Source of the DNA: Oscillospiraceae bacterium
GTDB lineage: Bacteria > Bacillota_A > Clostridia > Oscillospirales > CAG-272
Assembly: GCA_015064425.1 (NCBI GenBank)
Contig: SVSF01000038.1
Coordinates: forward strand, 1-15,556
Reading direction: 5' to 3'
DNA: 15,556 nt
Under the pieces are notes generated by a model, which was not told the origin of the DNA, did no database searches, and worked only from the letters and a program-made list of their open reading frames with translations. Positions 12,733 through 15,556 of the stretch are shown one piece after another (the stretch's first letter is position 1; every line of letters begins with the position of its first letter). The position numbers and the translations under genes are program-made.

Positions 12733-12762
12733 ATTATAGTTCAAGAACAAGGGAAATGTCAA
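12733..12762 (-). promoter_or_regulatory. Promoter of the AraC-family gene
   Basis: On the - strand: TTGACA (12762-12757), an 18-bp spacer, then TATAAT (12738-12733), both perfect. The -35 box lies four bases from the TATAAT of the divergent + strand promoter, so the two promoters overlap back to back. Confidence 0.82.
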
Positions 12763-12771
12763 TGATATAAT
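12739..12771 (+). promoter_or_regulatory. Putative activator-dependent promoter of the glycoside hydrolase pair
   Basis: A perfect TATAAT lies at 12766-12771, 53 bp before the start codon at 12825. No -35 match exists at 16-18 bp. The area instead holds GTTC-AA-GAAC (12739-12748), a small inverted repeat that lies in the spacer of the AraC promoter. A good -10 with no -35 beside an AraC gene fits activation by that protein; this is inference. Confidence 0.5.
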
Positions 12772-12824
12772 ACAAGTGGGTATATGAATAATCCGGAGCA
12801 TCGGAAAAGACAAGGCGGATCAAT

Positions 12825-14627
12825 ATGAATAAAACTGAAAATATTACAATAAGTGGTACGGGAAAGCTCTTTCTGTACCTTGACCCCGAAATGGGAAGAG
12901 ACGAAAACAACGGAGAGATATCATCTCCTTTAAAGAGTCTTAAGACTGCCATCTCCCGTCTTCGCGAAATAAGAAAGGCAAGCGAGCACATTATTGAAGC
13001 GGTCGTCTGTATGAGAGAAGGCGTCCACAGCCTTTGCGATACTTTGATACTGAACTCCCTTGACAGCCACACGTCTTTCGTTGCTTTTGAGGGAGAGACC
13101 CCCGTAATATCCGGAGGCGTTAAAATAGACGGCTGGACGGAAGGGGAAAACGGCATATGGCATGCTTCTGCCAAAGGAGTAAAGAGCAGGGACTTTTTCG
13201 TAAACGGCAAAAGAGCCACAAGAGCAAGACACAGCGGTTTTGACATAGTTTCCTTTGACGAAAAGGGCATAGAAGTACGGGACGAAATAATGGCAAATGT
13301 AAAGAAGCCGAGAGAGTTGGAATTCGTATTCAGGTATATGTGGAATATGTCAAGACTCTGCGCCGAAAATATGAGCTCGGACGGAGACGGAAAGACCATT
13401 TTCACCATGCGTGAGCCCGGCTGGGGAACCTACTTCTCTACTGCCGAGCTTGGTATGGCAAGACTTATCCCGGAAGAGGTATTTTATGCAGAGAATGCTT
13501 ATGAATTCCTTAATGACGAGGGTGAGTGGTACCTTGACAGAGACGGAGACACCGTGTATTACATTCCCCGAAAGGGAGAGGATATGAGCTGTGCCGAAGC
13601 ATATCTCGGAAAACTTGAACAGATGATATTTTTAAAGGGAGAAGAAGGAAGCTTTATCGAAGACTTACGCTTTGAGAGTATCACCTTCAGCCATAATACC
13701 TGGTTCCAGGCGGAAAAGGATGAGGGGCTTCTCACCATTCAGGCAAACCATTACAAAAAGTACGGAAGCTGTCCCGAAAATTCACGTAATTATGAAAACT
13801 GGATGATGCCTCTGTCAGCCATTGAGGGAAGATTTGTGAAGGGGACCGTATTTGAAAATTGCAGATTTATCAATCTCGGAAGCGGAGCCTTGCACCTTAT
13901 GGAAGGTACAAAAGACTCCGATATGTGCAATAATTATTTTTGGGACTGCGCAGGTACGGCGATAAGCCTCGGAGCCTTTTCCGACAGAGCTCACGATGCC
14001 ACCGAGACGGATGACCCGGATATAATGTGTGAGCGAGTAAGAATAGAGGACAACCTTATAGAGAACGTTGCCTGCGTATATGCGGGAGGCGAGGGTATAA
14101 GCGTGGGTTATACCAAGGACAGCTCAGTGTCTTACAACACCTTGCGTGACCTGCCCTATACGGCAATATCTCTCGGTTGGGGCTGGGGAGGCAGAGACAG
14201 CAGGGATATGAACAAGTGCTCCACCTTCTGCCGAAACAGAATATGCAACAACTATATCGAAAACGTAATGAACGTGCTCTTTGACGGCGGCGGTATCTAC
14301 ACTCTCGGAAGAAACGACGATTCCCTTATATCGGGCAACTACATCAAGAACGTCAACAACGATTACGGTGCCATCTATCTTGACGACGGAAGCGTGGGCT
14401 TTACCGTAAAGGACAACGTAATAATCGACTGCCACAGAAACTACATATACAAGGGCGACTACAACTACATAAGCGGCAACTACGCCAACAGACCCGGTAT
14501 CGCCCCCGACTTCGACCTGAGAACTCCTTTTGAAGAAGGCGCTCCCCGCTATCTTTTTGAGAACAACGATCTTTGGGATAAAGATAAGGTCGAAGAAATA
14601 AAAAGCAATGCGGGACAGAGAAAATAA
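12825..14627 (+). CDS. Parallel beta-helix glycoside hydrolase, GH141-like, without signal peptide
   Basis: A 600-residue protein. Residues ~16-50 have the usual opening of extracellular beta-helix glycosidases (LYLDPEMGRD, then SSPLKSLKTAISRLREIR). Next come a GGVKIDGW block (97-104) and SRDFFVNGKRATRAR (121-135). From ~275 on there are repeated short coils with N-x-x-x-N ladders and GTAISLG/GEGISVG/YTAISLG turns, typical of a right-handed parallel beta-helix. DGGGIYTLG (487-495) and AIYLDDGS (516-523) offer candidate catalytic carboxylates. The order resembles GH141 (fucosidase/xylanase-type) enzymes; substrate is not determinable. There is no signal peptide, and an in-frame stop at 12789-12791 excludes a longer N-terminus, so it is probably cytosolic. 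The ribosome site is AAGGCGG, slightly off consensus. Its 21-bp distance to the lipoprotein paralogue implies one operon. Confidence 0.82.
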   Translation: MNKTENITISGTGKLFLYLDPEMGRDENNGEISSPLKSLKTAISRLREIRKASEHIIEAVVCMREGVHSLCDTLILNSLDSHTSFVAFEGETPVISGGVKIDGWTEGENGIWHASAKGVKSRDFFVNGKRATRARHSGFDIVSFDEKGIEVRDEIMANVKKPRELEFVFRYMWNMSRLCAENMSSDGDGKTIFTMREPGWGTYFSTAELGMARLIPEEVFYAENAYEFLNDEGEWYLDRDGDTVYYIPRKGEDMSCAEAYLGKLEQMIFLKGEEGSFIEDLRFESITFSHNTWFQAEKDEGLLTIQANHYKKYGSCPENSRNYENWMMPLSAIEGRFVKGTVFENCRFINLGSGALHLMEGTKDSDMCNNYFWDCAGTAISLGAFSDRAHDATETDDPDIMCERVRIEDNLIENVACVYAGGEGISVGYTKDSSVSYNTLRDLPYTAISLGWGWGGRDSRDMNKCSTFCRNRICNNYIENVMNVLFDGGGIYTLGRNDDSLISGNYIKNVNNDYGAIYLDDGSVGFTVKDNVIIDCHRNYIYKGDYNYISGNYANRPGIAPDFDLRTPFEEGAPRYLFENNDLWDKDKVEEIKSNAGQRK

Positions 14628-14648
14628 AAGCAGGAAAGGAATGATATT

Positions 14649-15556
14649 ATGGCTAAAACGAAAATTTTTGCCGCACTTATGGCTCTTTGTTTAACTTTTG
14701 CCGGATGCGCAGGAGGAACGGGTACGGAAACGGCCGGCGAGACTTTTACCGAAAAGCCTGAGACGGACAGTGAGACTCTTGCTGAAAGGCTTGAAACGGA
14801 GCAGGAAGCCGATCCGGGATTTCCTACGGCAGATCTGTACGTTGACTATACCAATGGGGACGACGGAAACGACGGCTCCGAGAACTCTCCTTTTAAAACT
14901 TTGACAGCGGCAAGAGATGCCGCCCGTAAGCTTCACGACGAAAGTGAAGAGACTCTTTACGTAAATATTTGGCTCAGAGAAGGCGTTCACAAACTGAGCG
15001 AGACCTTTAAGCTGAGCGTGAAGGATAGCTATACCTCCTTTCTGGCTTATGAGGGAGAGAGCCCCGTAGTATCCGGAGGAGAAAAGATAGAGGGCTGGAC
15101 GGAAGGGGAAAACGGAATATGGTCAGCCCCCGCAAAGGGAGTGGACAGCCGTGACTTTTTCGTAAACGGAAACAGAGCTACAAGAGCTAAACACAAAATA
15201 AAGCGCGTCTCAAAGCTTTCCAAAGACGGAATACAGGTGCTTGACAGCACTATGGCAACGGTATCAAAGCCCCAGTATATGGAGTTCGTATTCAAATACG
15301 TGTGGAACAGCTCAAGGCTCCGCGCAGAAAGTGCCGTTACGGACGAAAGCGGAAAGACTATGTTTACCATGTCCTTTAGAGGTTGGAATATCTATCACAA
15401 TACGGCATTCCTCGGGGGAGCAAGTCTTACGCCAAGGGACGTTTATTACGCTGAAAATGCTATAGAATTTTTGGACGAGCCGGGAGAATGGTATCTTGAT
15501 CCGGACACGGACAAGATATATTATATGCCTCTTGAAGGCGAGGATATAAGCAAGGC
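14649..15556 (+). CDS. GH141-like beta-helix glycosidase lipoprotein, truncated by window end
   Basis: 302 codons plus two bases are visible; the C-terminal half is outside the window. Start at 14649 follows AGGAAAGGA. Residues 1-19 are a lipoprotein signal (basic MAKTK, hydrophobic core, FAGC lipobox) with C20 as the lipidation site. A Thr/Glu-rich linker (~21-58) follows, as expected for a surface-tethered enzyme. From LYVDYTNGDDGNDGSENSPF (63-82) onward it aligns with the neighbouring 12825 protein: the EGVHKLSETF segment, VSGGEKIEGW, SRDFFVNGNRATRAK, MEFVFKYVWN-SRLRAE and YYAENAIEFLDEPGEWYLD. The first ~260 shared residues are clearly paralogous, with patches of near-identical DNA. It probably acts on glycan outside the cell, with the sister enzyme acting on imported fragments. 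Catalytic residues lie beyond the window. Confidence 0.88.
   Translation, partial: MAKTKIFAALMALCLTFAGCAGGTGTETAGETFTEKPETDSETLAERLETEQEADPGFPTADLYVDYTNGDDGNDGSENSPFKTLTAARDAARKLHDESEETLYVNIWLREGVHKLSETFKLSVKDSYTSFLAYEGESPVVSGGEKIEGWTEGENGIWSAPAKGVDSRDFFVNGNRATRAKHKIKRVSKLSKDGIQVLDSTMATVSKPQYMEFVFKYVWNSSRLRAESAVTDESGKTMFTMSFRGWNIYHNTAFLGGASLTPRDVYYAENAIEFLDEPGEWYLDPDTDKIYYMPLEGEDISK

Noticed and set aside
12734..13408. 224-codon open frame on the - strand
   Set aside because: Antisense to the first beta-helix glycosidase and starting inside it; it crosses the promoter region and has no credible start signal.
1..15556. CRISPR array, tRNA, rRNA, riboswitch, insertion sequence or phage genes
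   Set aside because: No regularly spaced repeats, cloverleaf with CCA/TTC signatures, rRNA-like conserved blocks, transposase motifs or phage structural genes were seen by eye on either strand.

Overview
The window looks like chromosomal DNA from an anaerobic, probably gut- or rumen-dwelling member of the Clostridia (Oscillospirales/Ruminococcaceae-like). The reasons are moderate GC content, heavy use of AGA and ATA codons, strong GGAGG ribosome sites, textbook TTGACA/TATAAT promoters, and small Firmicutes-type operons mixed with carbohydrate genes. This assignment is inferred from style and protein families, not from a marker gene. I see no rRNA, tRNA, CRISPR array, transposase or phage gene.

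Layout. (1) 1-315 (-): N-terminal part of a von Willebrand A (MIDAS) protein cut by the window edge; the edge carries a suspicious 14-bp fold-back. (2) 474-1667 (+): a TIM-barrel glycosidase-like protein behind a near-consensus promoter. (3) 1705-2325 (-): an XRE-type regulator fused to four membrane helices, sharing a bidirectional terminator with the glycosidase-like gene. (4) 2393-4222 (-): a tightly coupled three-gene operon of a small conserved-looking protein, a putative nuclease-like/winged-helix protein and a polysaccharide deacetylase-like protein. (5) 4465-9567 (+): an operon of two paralogous ABC exporters around a stand-alone DUF1854 protein. Both exporters carry an unusual cytosolic N-terminus: a PH-like or unassigned domain, then a four-cysteine zinc ribbon. 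(6) 9627-11657 (-): zinc-dependent medium-chain dehydrogenase and galactose-mutarotase-like protein, converging on the ABC operon at a strong terminator. (7) 11785-12690 (-): AraC-family regulator. (8) 12825-15556 (+): two tandem paralogous parallel beta-helix glycoside hydrolases, the first without a signal peptide and the second a lipoprotein truncated by the window end.

How they may work together. The right-hand third reads as a glycan-use locus: a surface lipoprotein glycosidase, a cytosolic paralogue, an AraC sensor with a cupin-like N-terminus, and a dehydrogenase plus aldose-epimerase-like enzyme for the released sugar. The dehydrogenase promoter has a perfect 8-bp inverted repeat overlapping its core elements, a likely operator. 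The central ABC/DUF1854 operon is the most unusual system here. It looks like a heterodimeric exporter with zinc-ribbon N-termini and a dedicated accessory protein, substrate unknown. All functional links are inferences from sequence and gene order.
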